Source of the DNA: Perilla frutescens
Taxonomy: Eukaryota; Streptophyta; Magnoliopsida; Lamiales; Lamiaceae
DNA: 64,000 nt
Direction of reading: 5' to 3'
Assembly (NCBI GenBank): GCA_026008535.1
Contig: BRKX01000007.1
Span: 56,285,001-56,349,000 of the forward strand
Part shown: one piece after another, positions 35,601 to 44,837 of the stretch
How the letters are laid out: each line of letters opens with the position of its first letter
Position numbering within the stretch: the stretch's first letter is position 1
Notes under the pieces: model-generated
The model's input: only the letters and a program-made list of their open reading frames with translations
What the model was told of the DNA's origin: nothing
Database searches by the model: none
Translations under genes and position numbers: made by a program

Positions 35601-36457
35601 GAAAACAAGGAACTTATTCAGATGAGACTGCAGACCGGATGGAGAGTTTGCATTGACTACCGCAAGTTGAATGCAGTCACAAAGAAGGATCATTTTCCTT
35701 TGCCTTTCATCGATCAAATGTTGGAGAGGCTTGCGGGAAAATCATACTTCTATTTTCTGAATGGGTATTCTGGTTATATGCAGATCGTGGTGTCCCAAGA
35801 CGATCAAGGCAAAATGACATTCACTTGCCCCTTTGGCACATTTGCCTACAGAAGGATGCCTTTTGGCCTTTGCAACGCTCCAGGCACATTCCAACGGTGC
35901 ATGATGAGTATATTTTTTGATATGCTTGAGACTTGTATTGAGATCTTTATAGACGACTTCACAGTTTATGGAGATAGCTTTGATCAATGCCTTGATCATT
36001 TGAGCAAAGTACTTAGCCGCTGTGTGGAAAAAGACTTGGTGTTGAATTATGAGAAGTGTCACTTTATGGTGAGAGAAGGAATCGTGCTGGGACATGTAGT
36101 ATCCGAGCGAGGAATTGAGGTGGACAGGGCAAAAGTGGAGGTCATTGCCAAATTGCCCTATCCCATCAATGTTAAGCAGATTCGGGCATTTCTAGGCCAT
36201 GCGGGTTTCAATCGTCGATTCATTAAGGATTTCGCAAAGATTGCTCAACCACTCACAAACCTACTACAACTGGAGGTAAAATTTGACTTTAATGATGACT
36301 GCAAGAAAGCTTTTCATACATTTCAAAATATGTTAGTGTCTTCCCTTATTATCCAACCTCCGGATTGGGGAATGCCATTTGAGGTGATGTGTGATGCCAG
36401 TGGATTTTCCGTGGGAGCAGTTTTGGGCCAGAAAAGAGGCAAAGAAAGCTATGTTAT

Positions 36458-37830
36458 TGATTGGGCTATATTTACATACATATTTTGGGCCATTTTTGGT
36501 ATTTTTTTGATATGTTAATTGCCTCACGATCGTATTTTGTGGAAGAAAATGTATTTTGGGAATGATTTTAGGTGATTAACACATATATGAAGGAATTGGC
36601 CAAGATTGTGGAGAGTTTGCAGTCGAGAAAAGTGAAGTAAATCTGGAGAGTCTGGAAGCCAGGCCGTATGGGCAAACTGCCTGGGTGAGGTGCCCAGAAA
36701 TTACATGCTGGGCCTGAGCGCGCGCGGAATAGTGCTGGACCTTTGGTTTACTCACGTTTTTAGGCCTGTACGCATTTTGATGGATATTTTATCATTGTTT
36801 GACTCTATATTTATCTCTTTCCTTATTAGATTAGGTTTAGGATTCTATTTCCATGATTAAATAATTGTATTCAAGGATATTAACATAGATTAGGATATAT
36901 ACAATTCCATATAGACGTGAACAGTAGCAGAGAGACGGATTCCAGCGACATTTATTTATTTTTCTTCATTATTTCATGGTGTTCTGCTCCGTTAATTATC
37001 GGCATGATTTTATGATTATGCAATCAAGCTAAGTTCGTTCCATTCCGGGATCAACTCATGAAGCTCTGGCCAATTAAATCTGTGAGATCTAAACGTTTTT
37101 TTTTCTCGATTAATTCATGCATGTGTATTTATTATCCTCCGTAAGTCGAGTCGTGATTGTTTCGATTAAACCGAGTAGTCGCGAATATTCGGAGTATAGG
37201 AATTAATCACTAGCCAATTAATTCGGCCATACGTAATCGTGGTTTAGGATTAATTAGTGGTAAAATCAGTAGCATATATCCTGGGGATAATAATCTGGTT
37301 CGGTGATCCTGTGTCAAAGTTCGCTAGATTAGAATCGGGTTTCTCTCGAGCATAAAGCAATCGGCTAATTAAATCTATAAGAGTGTCTCTTTTGGGTTGT
37401 TAGTTGATTAGAGAAAATGTGTGGTGAAGTGTCTTCCTGCCATTCGTGAAAATACGGAGAAATAGGGATGTGTCAGTAAGTGTCTTCGGCATCCGCAACT
37501 GATTTACATGTGATAATTAATTGTATTCTTGAATCGAGGATCAGTATAATTGTGCCAGAGTGGAGTAGTTGATATCCAGAATATTTCTAATTATTTGTTT
37601 AAACCCGTTGCTCATGTGTGTATTTTAATTCCTTGTTATTTAATTATTTTCGTGCACTACAATTTATACCCATAAATTTCCCCTCTTTTAAAGTTGGTTT
37701 CTGCAGATTGGAAGTATAGAATAATTCTCGCCGGTCCTTTGGGAGACGATCTCGCTCATCGATGTACTGTGCAGTTTGGGCAAACCGACTGTTGTCGGAA
37801 CATTTATTTTTGGTGCAAAACGACACACCA
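36458..37830 (+). repeat. 5' LTR of element B (1373 bp)
   Basis: It starts TGATTGGGC and ends ACACACCA. It carries two copies of the 16-bp near-palindrome (36664-36679, 37772-37787) and a U5 hairpin at its end. Confidence 0.93.
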
Positions 37831-37835
37831 AATTT

Positions 37836-37853
37836 TGGCGCCGTTGCCGGGGA
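37836..37853 (+). other. Primer binding site (tRNA-Asp type), element B
   Basis: TGGCGCCGTTGCCGGGGA is a perfect match to the expected tRNA-Asp complement and lies five bases after the LTR. Confidence 0.88.
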
Positions 37854-37933
37854 TCGGTTTTAAGCAGTTATTATTCTAATATTTTCTGTTTGCAATTTTT
37901 TCTTTTCTTGGTTTTTCTTAATTCGCAGGAAAC

Positions 37934-39550
37934 ATGGCTGAACCTGCTCCCTTGATCCGAGAGTTAGGCCGTCATCGAAATAATAGGCCTATTTGCATCG
38001 TTCTACCTACCATCGCCCACAATGCAGAGATTCGGTCGGGGTTCATACAAGTGCTACCCAAATTCAGTGACGCACCTGGAGAGAGTGCGCACACGAATTT
38101 AGCAGAGTTCGACTGGATTTGCTCTACCCTGCGTCCTCAAGGCTTTACGGACGACAACCTGCGCTTGTTAACTTTCTCACACACATTGCAAGGCCGAGCA
38201 AGGGAATGGCTTTTTGATCTCCCACCAGCTTCGATTACTACATGGGATGAGATGGAGGAGCAGTTCCTATGCAAATTTTTCCCAGAGTCACAAGCTGCGA
38301 ATCTTAGAATGGCCATCAGCAGCATCAAGCAAAAATCTAATGAAAGTCTAGCTAATTATTGGGCGCGATTTCAGCAGTTGTGCCGAAGATGCCCAGACCA
38401 TGGGTTCTCTGATTCTCAGTTATTCACTAACTATTTTTACCGTGGTATGTCAACTTTTGATAGGAAGATCGTGGATGCTGCTAGCGGAGGGTCTCTCACC
38501 AACAAGACTCTAGCAGAGGCGAAACAGCTCATCATCGACATGGTCTCCGGTGGCCAGCAATATGAGGATGATGATGATGACAGATACTGGTCTGTGAAGG
38601 GAGTTGAGAGAGCAGAAAATTCCGGAGTTAATAAGAAGATTGATGCTCTGACTTCTCTTGTCCGAGGTCTAGTTATGGTGCAGACACATAACACATATGA
38701 TCCAGGTGAGAGGGACCATTCGAACTTCGGCTGGAGGCAGCCGCAGGGCAGTCAGTATGCCCATACTGACCGATCTGCACCGAGCATGACAGATATCATG
38801 AAGTGTCTGGAGAAAAGCAGTGCCCTGGTGAACAATTTGGCACAAAGTCAGAAGGCTTTCCAGCAAGAAACACAAGCCGCCCTAGGCAGTATGGGCACAC
38901 AGATCACTCAGCTTGCCGCTCAATTGAACAAGATGCAGGCGAATCAAGGCAAACTCCCCATCCAAACTGAAATGAATCCAAGAGCGCATGTTTGCGCTAT
39001 CACTTTGAGAAGTGCAGAGGAGTTAGTTGAGTTGGAGGCTAAGAAGGAAAAGAACCCGCAATATGGGCATACTGCACAGACTGAAAATAAATCCAGTGCA
39101 GAAGAAGAACAACCAGCTACCGAGTCTGCCCTTACTGAAGTGAAATCTGAATCTAAAATTTCTAGCTCTCTGGTTGCAGCACCTTTTCCATCCAGGTTGA
39201 TTCAAAACAAGAAAGAGGATGATGAGAAGGAGATCCTCGAGCTATTCAAGAAGGTACCTTTTGGTGGGTTGACTGAAACCGCTGCAATAACAGATGAAGA
39301 CGAGGAGATTCGAGATGTCATCATGCGGCTGTACCCCATCAATGAATTTCCAACTCGAAGTCTGACGGGCCGTATGCCCTTACCGACCAACTCGGAACCA
39401 ATTTTACCAGCTCATGTGAAGACCCTAGTGTTGGAGCTGAAAGGGCAAGAAGCAAGGATGGTTGAGCTTTTGAGGAAGCATAAAGGTGTGAGGATGGAGA
39501 CGACTACTTTTGACAGGGGTAGATCTGCTACCCCTGAAATTGTCTATTGA
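37934..39550 (+). CDS. Intact Gag of element B (538 aa), lacking a zinc knuckle
   Basis: ATG 37934 follows a short leader after the primer site. The retrotransposon gag domain covers roughly residues 30-190 (REWLFDLPPASITTWDEMEEQFLCKFFP, ESLANYWARFQQLCRRCP). Residues ~235-260 (GLVMVQTHNTYDPGERDHSNFGW) look like the sequence that normally flanks a CCHC knuckle, but the knuckle is absent, so RNA binding would rely on other parts. Then a coiled-coil-like stretch (QKAFQQETQAALGSMGTQITQLAAQLNKMQ), an acidic linker, and PFPSRLIQNKKEDDEKEILELFKKV, a remnant of the segment between Gag and protease. The last ~90 residues (from about PFGGLTETAAITDEDEE) are not like Pol and look novel. It should form virus-like particles that package its own RNA; that is inference. 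It is the only full-length open gene in the window. Confidence 0.85.
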   Translation: MAEPAPLIRELGRHRNNRPICIVLPTIAHNAEIRSGFIQVLPKFSDAPGESAHTNLAEFDWICSTLRPQGFTDDNLRLLTFSHTLQGRAREWLFDLPPASITTWDEMEEQFLCKFFPESQAANLRMAISSIKQKSNESLANYWARFQQLCRRCPDHGFSDSQLFTNYFYRGMSTFDRKIVDAASGGSLTNKTLAEAKQLIIDMVSGGQQYEDDDDDRYWSVKGVERAENSGVNKKIDALTSLVRGLVMVQTHNTYDPGERDHSNFGWRQPQGSQYAHTDRSAPSMTDIMKCLEKSSALVNNLAQSQKAFQQETQAALGSMGTQITQLAAQLNKMQANQGKLPIQTEMNPRAHVCAITLRSAEELVELEAKKEKNPQYGHTAQTENKSSAEEEQPATESALTEVKSESKISSSLVAAPFPSRLIQNKKEDDEKEILELFKKVPFGGLTETAAITDEDEEIRDVIMRLYPINEFPTRSLTGRMPLPTNSEPILPAHVKTLVLELKGQEARMVELLRKHKGVRMETTTFDRGRSATPEIVY

Positions 39551-39596
39551 TCGTGCCTTTCATATGTCGAGCCTCGGACATTAAATAAGGGCGCTT

Positions 39597-39614
39597 CTCG
39601 GGAGGCAACCCGAG
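39597..39614 (+). other. Post-gag hairpin, loop AGGCAA (element B)
   Basis: CTCGGG-AGGCAA-CCCGAG, a perfect 6-bp stem, lies 46 bases after the Gag stop inside the same conserved block (GTCGAGCC...TTAAATAAGGGCGCT) that follows pol in the Athila copies. Confidence 0.65.
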
Positions 39615-39823
39615 CATTTATTTGCTTCCTGTTTTTATTTTATGTTTATTGTTCCAAAAAAAAAACGTTCTAGTCCAGCCTTCTAGTGCAGGTCCCTCTT
39701 CTAGCGCTGCCCCTACCCTTGCCGAACTCATGGAGTTGTTTGATCATTACACATCAAGCTGGGCTACTGCACTTGAGCATCATCCGTATGCCCTTACTGG
39801 CTGTCTCTCCCCTTAATTGAGAG

Positions 39824-39826
<3 letters not shown>

Positions 39827-39858
<32 letters not shown>
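39827..39858. repeat. (TC)n microsatellite in element B
   Basis: About sixteen TC units in the region after Gag. Confidence 0.95.
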
Positions 39859-39861
<3 letters not shown>

Positions 39862-39940
39862 TTATTTTTATTTTCTTTCGTTCATGTTGTGTTCGTTTTG
39901 TTGACTCTCTTCCCTGCACAGTGAGGACACTGTGTTGTCT

Positions 39941-39960
39941 AAATGTGGGGGGGGGAGGAA
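39941..39960 (+). other. Internal polypurine-like tract, element B
   Basis: AAATGTGGGGGGGGGAGGAA preceded by GAGGACACTGTGTTGTCT. The whole block resembles the true 3' tract and its upstream bases (41205-41238). Confidence 0.6.
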
Positions 39961-41238
39961 GTTGCTATTTTGTGTCTAGTTCTTTTCGAAAAAAAAAAAA
40001 TTGTTTTGTTTGTTTTTGTTGAGTATTGGCTGCCTGAGATTGAATTATACAAGGAGGACGGGTTATAGCATAGATTGTCTTGGTTTGTTTGATTGATTCT
40101 CTTGTGATTGAATTGTGCTAATGCTCGTATGTATTCTTGGAAGATGAAATATGCAACTTGATCAAATTTTGATGAGCTTCGTAAACGTGAGATTTGAGCC
40201 TTTTGAGCATGTTATATATATTGAAAGCTCAATTTCATTCTTTTGATGAGTATGTCGGATTTGAATGCTGAATTTCTGATTTGCCTTGTTGCCATGGTCA
40301 TACTGCTTGTGAGTTTCCTTTTGCATGAAAATGATAAGGGCATGTAGGATTAACCATTACTTTGGCCTAAATAAATTATCCATACCCGACACTAACTCTT
40401 AGTGAGCTCGTTTGTGCCTGAATCCTCTCTTTCTTGATAGCCACTAAATATTTCAGCCTTAGCTTGTTTTGGCCTGCTCTTGTCCTTTGAAAGCATGTAA
40501 GTTATATTTGATTGTGTTGAGATAAGTTCGAAATTTACTTGAAGACAGTTAGTGCTGGAAGATTGAAGAAAAAAAAATGTAAAGTCATGTTCTATTCTAT
40601 AAAAAAAAGAAAAAAAAATGGTCCGTATGCCCAAACTGGACGTGGAGGAAATAGGCCTGCACCCGATTGAAGTTAAATTTTGTGGCCCTGTATAGCTTTG
40701 AAGACCAACACACAACTTGAGAAATATTGCAATATCTGAAGAAGTAGCTGAAGAGCTCTGTGATCGAGTTATAATATGCTTACATGTTTTCACTTATTTG
40801 AGCCATTTACCCAAATTATCCTACCTATGTGCACCCTAGCCCCATTACAACCTGTTTCAAAGACCTTTTCATTTGTGCATAGCTCTCACTTATTGGTAAT
40901 GGTTTTGACATATTGGCAAATCTATGTTTGAAGGTATCAAGTCGTGACTTGTGTGAATTAAATTCTGTCCTTACTTTCTTTTGAGAGAAATTGAGCGAAC
41001 CTTGGTGAGACAGGATTGAGTTTGCAAATTTTTTTTACTTGAATGAAGAGCATGTGTACAGTTTTATGAAATAAGAGAAGGGTTAGTGGATTGTGGATGG
41101 TTGTGTTGTAATCCTAACTTTGAGTGTGTTCAGTTTAAGGCAGCCGGTGCTTGACGTGTCATTTTCTGTTTTATTTTAGAGTATGTTCTTTGTTTATATA
41201 TGCTCGAGGACGAGCATTGTCTAAGTGTGGGGGGATTT
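39961..41238 (+). other. Non-coding 3' region and polypurine tract of element B
   Basis: No ORF. It contains one 16-bp near-palindrome (40623-40638), the block CCCCATTACAACC...AAGACCTTTT (about 40841-40869) shared with Athila A, and the polypurine tract AAGTGTGGGGGGATTT (41223-41238) directly before the 3' LTR. Confidence 0.85.
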
Positions 41239-42608
41239 TGATTGGGCTATATTTACATACATATTTTGGGCCATTTTTGGTATTTTTTATATGTTAATTG
41301 CCTCACGATCGTGTTTTGTGGAAGAAAATGTATTTTAGGAATGATTTCAGGTGATTAACACATATATGAAGGAATTGGCCAAGATTGTGGAGAGTTTGCA
41401 GTCGAGAAAAGTGAAGTAAATCTGGAGAGTCTGGAAGCCAGGCCGTATGGGCAAACTGTCTGGGTGAGGTGCCGAGAAAATACCTGCTGGGCCTGAGCGC
41501 GCGCGGAATTGGGCTGGAACGCGGGTTTACTCATGTTTTTAGGCTTGTACGCGTTTTGATGGATATTTTATCATTGTTTGACTCTATATTTATCTCTTTC
41601 CTTATTAGATTAGGTTTAGGATTCTATTTCCATGATTAAATAATTGTATTCAAGGATATTAACATAGATTAGGATATATATAATTCCATATAGACGTGAA
41701 CAGTAGCAGAGAGACGGATTCCAGCGACATTTATTTCTTTTTCATCATTATTTCATGGTGTTCTGCTCCGTTAATTATCGGCATGATTTTATGATTATGC
41801 AATCAAGCTAAGTTCGTTCCATTCCGGGATCAACTCACGAAGCTCTGGCCAATTAAATCTGTGAGATCTAAACGTTTTTTTGTCTCGATTAATTCATGCA
41901 TGTGTATTTATTATCCTCCGTAAGTCGAGTCGTGATTGTCTCGATTAAACCGAGTAGTTGCGAATATTCGGAGTATAGGAATTAATCACTAGCCAATTAA
42001 TTCGGCCATACGTAATCGTGGTTTAGGATTAATTAGTGGTAAAATCAGTAGCATATACCGCGGGGATAATAATCTGGTTCAGTGATCATGTGTCAGAGTT
42101 CGCTAGATTAGAATCGGGTTTCTCTCGAGCATAAAGCAATCGGCTAATTAAATCTATAAGAGTGTCTCTTTTGGGTTGTTAGTTGATTAGAGAAAATGTG
42201 TGGTGAAGTGTCTTCCTGCCATTCGTGAAAATACAGAGAAATAGGATGTGTCAGTAAGTGTCTTCGGCATCCGCAACTGATTTACATGTGATAATTAATT
42301 GTATTCTTGAATCGAGGATCAGTATAATTGTGCCAGAGTGGAGTAGTTGATATCCGGAATATTTCTAATTATTTGTTTAAACCCATTGCTCATGTGTGTA
42401 TTTTAATTCCTTGTTATTTAATTATTTTTGTACACTACAATTTATACCCATAAATTTCCCCCCTTTTAAAGTTGGTTTCTGCAGATTGGAAGTATAGAAT
42501 AATTCTCGCCGGTCCTTTGGGAGACGATCTCACTCATCGCTGTACTGTGCAGTTTGGGCAAACTGACTGCTGTCGGAACATTTATTTTTGGTGCAAAACG
42601 ACACACCA
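41239..42608 (+). repeat. 3' LTR of element B (1370 bp)
   Basis: It matches the 5' LTR with scattered single-base changes and one 3-bp length difference. It is followed by the duplicated target GTTAT. Confidence 0.93.
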
Positions 42609-44314
42609 GTTATCTATTATGCCTCCAAGACATTAAATGCCGCGCAACGCAACTATACCACCACGGAGAAGGAGCTGTTAGCAGTAGTGTTTGCTTTTGA
42701 GAAGTTCCGTTCCTATCTGCTGGGGGCACAAGTGATTGTTTACACAGATCACGCAGCTCTGAAGTATCTACTGTCTAAGAAGGAGTCAAAGCCGAGACTC
42801 ATAAGGTGGATATTGTTCTTACAAAAGTTTGATGTGCAGATCAAAGACAAGACTGGGGCAGAAAACCTGGTTGCAGACCATCTCAGCCGTCTGATGGTTG
42901 AGAGCAAAGAGGAAATCACTGAGAATTTTCCAGATGAGCACTTGTATGAGGTTGCGGGCAAAACAATAAAGGAGCCATGGTTTGCCTACATAGTGAACTA
43001 CCTGGTCGCAAGTCAGTTTCCAGTTGGTTTGAGTGACTATCAAAAGAATAAGATGAAGCGTGAGTGCAAGTTCTATATCTGGGAAGCACCAGCTCTTTGG
43101 AAAATTGGACCTGCTCAAGTCATAAGAAGGTGCGACAGTGATGATGAGGTTCTAGACATCTTGAAGTTCTGCCATAACAATACATGTGGAGGCCATTTTG
43201 GCCCACGTAGAACAGCAAGGAAGGTATTAGATGGAGGATTTTACTGGCCTACATTATTCAGGGATGCTTATATATTTGTGAAGAAGTGCAAGAATTGCCA
43301 GATGACTGGGAATATTTCTATTCGGGAGGCCATGCCACAAACACCTATCATGCCCGTGGAAGTCTTCGACATATGGGGCATGGATTTCATGGGACCATTT
43401 CCCAAGTCAGGTAATAATCTCTACATTATCCTGGCTGTGGATTATATGTCCAAGTGGGTGGAAGCAAAAGCCACTCAAACGAATGATGCAAATACAGTGG
43501 TGAAGTTCCTAAGGGCAAATGTGTTTTGTCGCTTCGGAATGCCCAAAGTCCTGATCAGTGATCAAGGGACTCATTTTTGCAACTCAATCATAAAGAAGAT
43601 AATGGCAAAGCATGGGGTCACACACAAGGTTACTACTGCATATCACCCCCAGGCAAATGGGCAAGCAGAAGTCTCAAACAGGGATATCAAACATATTCTG
43701 GAGAAAGTTGTTGGACCAAGGCGCAAACACTGGAGCAATCACTTGGAAGATGCTCTGTGGGCATATCGCACAGCCTACAAGACACCTATTGGGATGTCTC
43801 CTTATAGGCTGGTTTTTGGAAAGTATTGCAATTTGCCCGTGGGAATGGAGCATAAAGCATTTTGGGCAATCAAGATGTTGAATTTCAATAATGAATGCGC
43901 TGGAATTGAGAGCAAGCTGCAGATCCAAGAATTGGATGACTTGAGGTCCGAGGCCTATGATAATGCTGTGATGTATAAGGAAAGGACCAAGAGATACCAC
44001 GATGCACTCGCAAGGGGCAAACAGTTGCTCTGTGGGCAAAAGGTACTCGTGTTTAACTCAAAGCTCAAATTGCATGCGGGCAAATTGAAGTCAAAATGGA
44101 TGGGCCCCTATCTGGTGCAACATCAACACCCAAGTGGAGCAATCGATCTGGTGAACCCAAAAGATGGGTGTAATTTCGATTCAATGGCCAGAGGGTGAAA
44201 CCATATTTCGAGCAAGAGAAGGAAACTTGGGCAGAAACCCAAGTTTTGAGTAGTCCTGAGTACTACTGAAGGCACAACAAGGTCGAGCCAAAGACCTTAA
44301 ACAAAGGCGCTGGA

Positions 44315-44328
44315 CAGGAGGCAACCTG
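44315..44328 (+). other. Post-pol hairpin, loop AGGCAA (Athila copy 2)
   Basis: CAGG-AGGCAA-CCTG. Compared with copy 1 (CGGG/CCCG), both sides of one pair have changed, so pairing is kept. Confidence 0.6.
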
Positions 44329-44459
44329 GTTTGTTTACTTACTTTAATTTCAATTATGTTTGTTATTTGTATTTTGTTTGTGAATTAACGCTGCAGGAAG
44401 GCAAAGACTGGAAACGCATCACTGTGGGCTAATTAAATGATCAGGGCCCAACAAGGTTT

Positions 44460-44475
44460 AAGTGTGTGGGTGGGG
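44460..44475 (+). other. Internal polypurine-like tract, Athila copy 2
   Basis: AAGTGTGTGGGTGGGG, identical to 27321-27336. Confidence 0.6.
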
Positions 44476-44837
44476 ACTGTAGCGGATTTGACTGATTGGG
44501 CAAGGACAGCATCTGCAGAGGCGGTTGGTTTTCCCCATGCAGAGCTGATGATTGTTGAAAATTGAGGCCGATTAAAGGGGAGTGAGTGAGAGATGATATA
44601 TTCAGATATTTATTTTGAATTACAAAACATATTTCTCCCCCATTTCAAACTCCCCCAAATTTCTCAAAATTAGGCAAAACCGCTCCCTAAATTCTCACCC
44701 ACGATCTCTCTGCACGAACCCACCACCCTGACAACACCCCACATTCCTAGAAGCATTCAAATACTTTCCCCCCCACTGCCGATTTCTCACAAATCGAACA
44801 AAGCGAACCCTATCTCCCCAACCCCTTGTCGAGAAAA

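Larger units (their letters stand above)
36458..42608 (+). mobile_element. Element B: complete Gag-only non-autonomous Athila/Tat-like LTR element (6151 bp)
   Basis: Two near-identical LTRs (36458-37830, 41239-42608) are flanked by a perfect duplication GTTAT (36453-36457, 42609-42613). It has a tRNA-Asp-type primer site, one intact Gag ORF, a 3' polypurine tract and no protease, RT, RNase H or integrase. It must have been mobilised in trans, plausibly by an autonomous relative with the same primer type. The few LTR differences and the open Gag make it the youngest layer of the nest. Confidence 0.93.
32695..44269 (+). pseudogene. Athila copy 2 Gag-Pol, all domains present, split by element B in RNase H
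   Basis: ATG 32695. Gag shifts frame by a one-base loss near 33170 and continues through an intact CCHC knuckle (CGVCELMGHHSDQC) to a Lys-to-stop TAA at 34020. Protease LDLGAS has Asp at 34596; a Glu-to-stop TAA lies near 34485 and two stops near 35095-35110. Reverse transcriptase (35109 onward) is open for 469 codons with FIDDFTVYG (Asp-Asp 35952-35957). RNase H begins FEVMCDASG and is cut at 36457; after element B it resumes at 42609 (VIYYASKTLN, YTDHAALKYL). Integrase is open from 42609 to 44198 with HHCC, D 43383, D 43560 and E 43668 (35 residues between the last two). A one-base loss near 44172 disrupts the C-terminal tail, whose natural end would be near 44269. It is the best-preserved Athila pol here. 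Confidence 0.92.
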
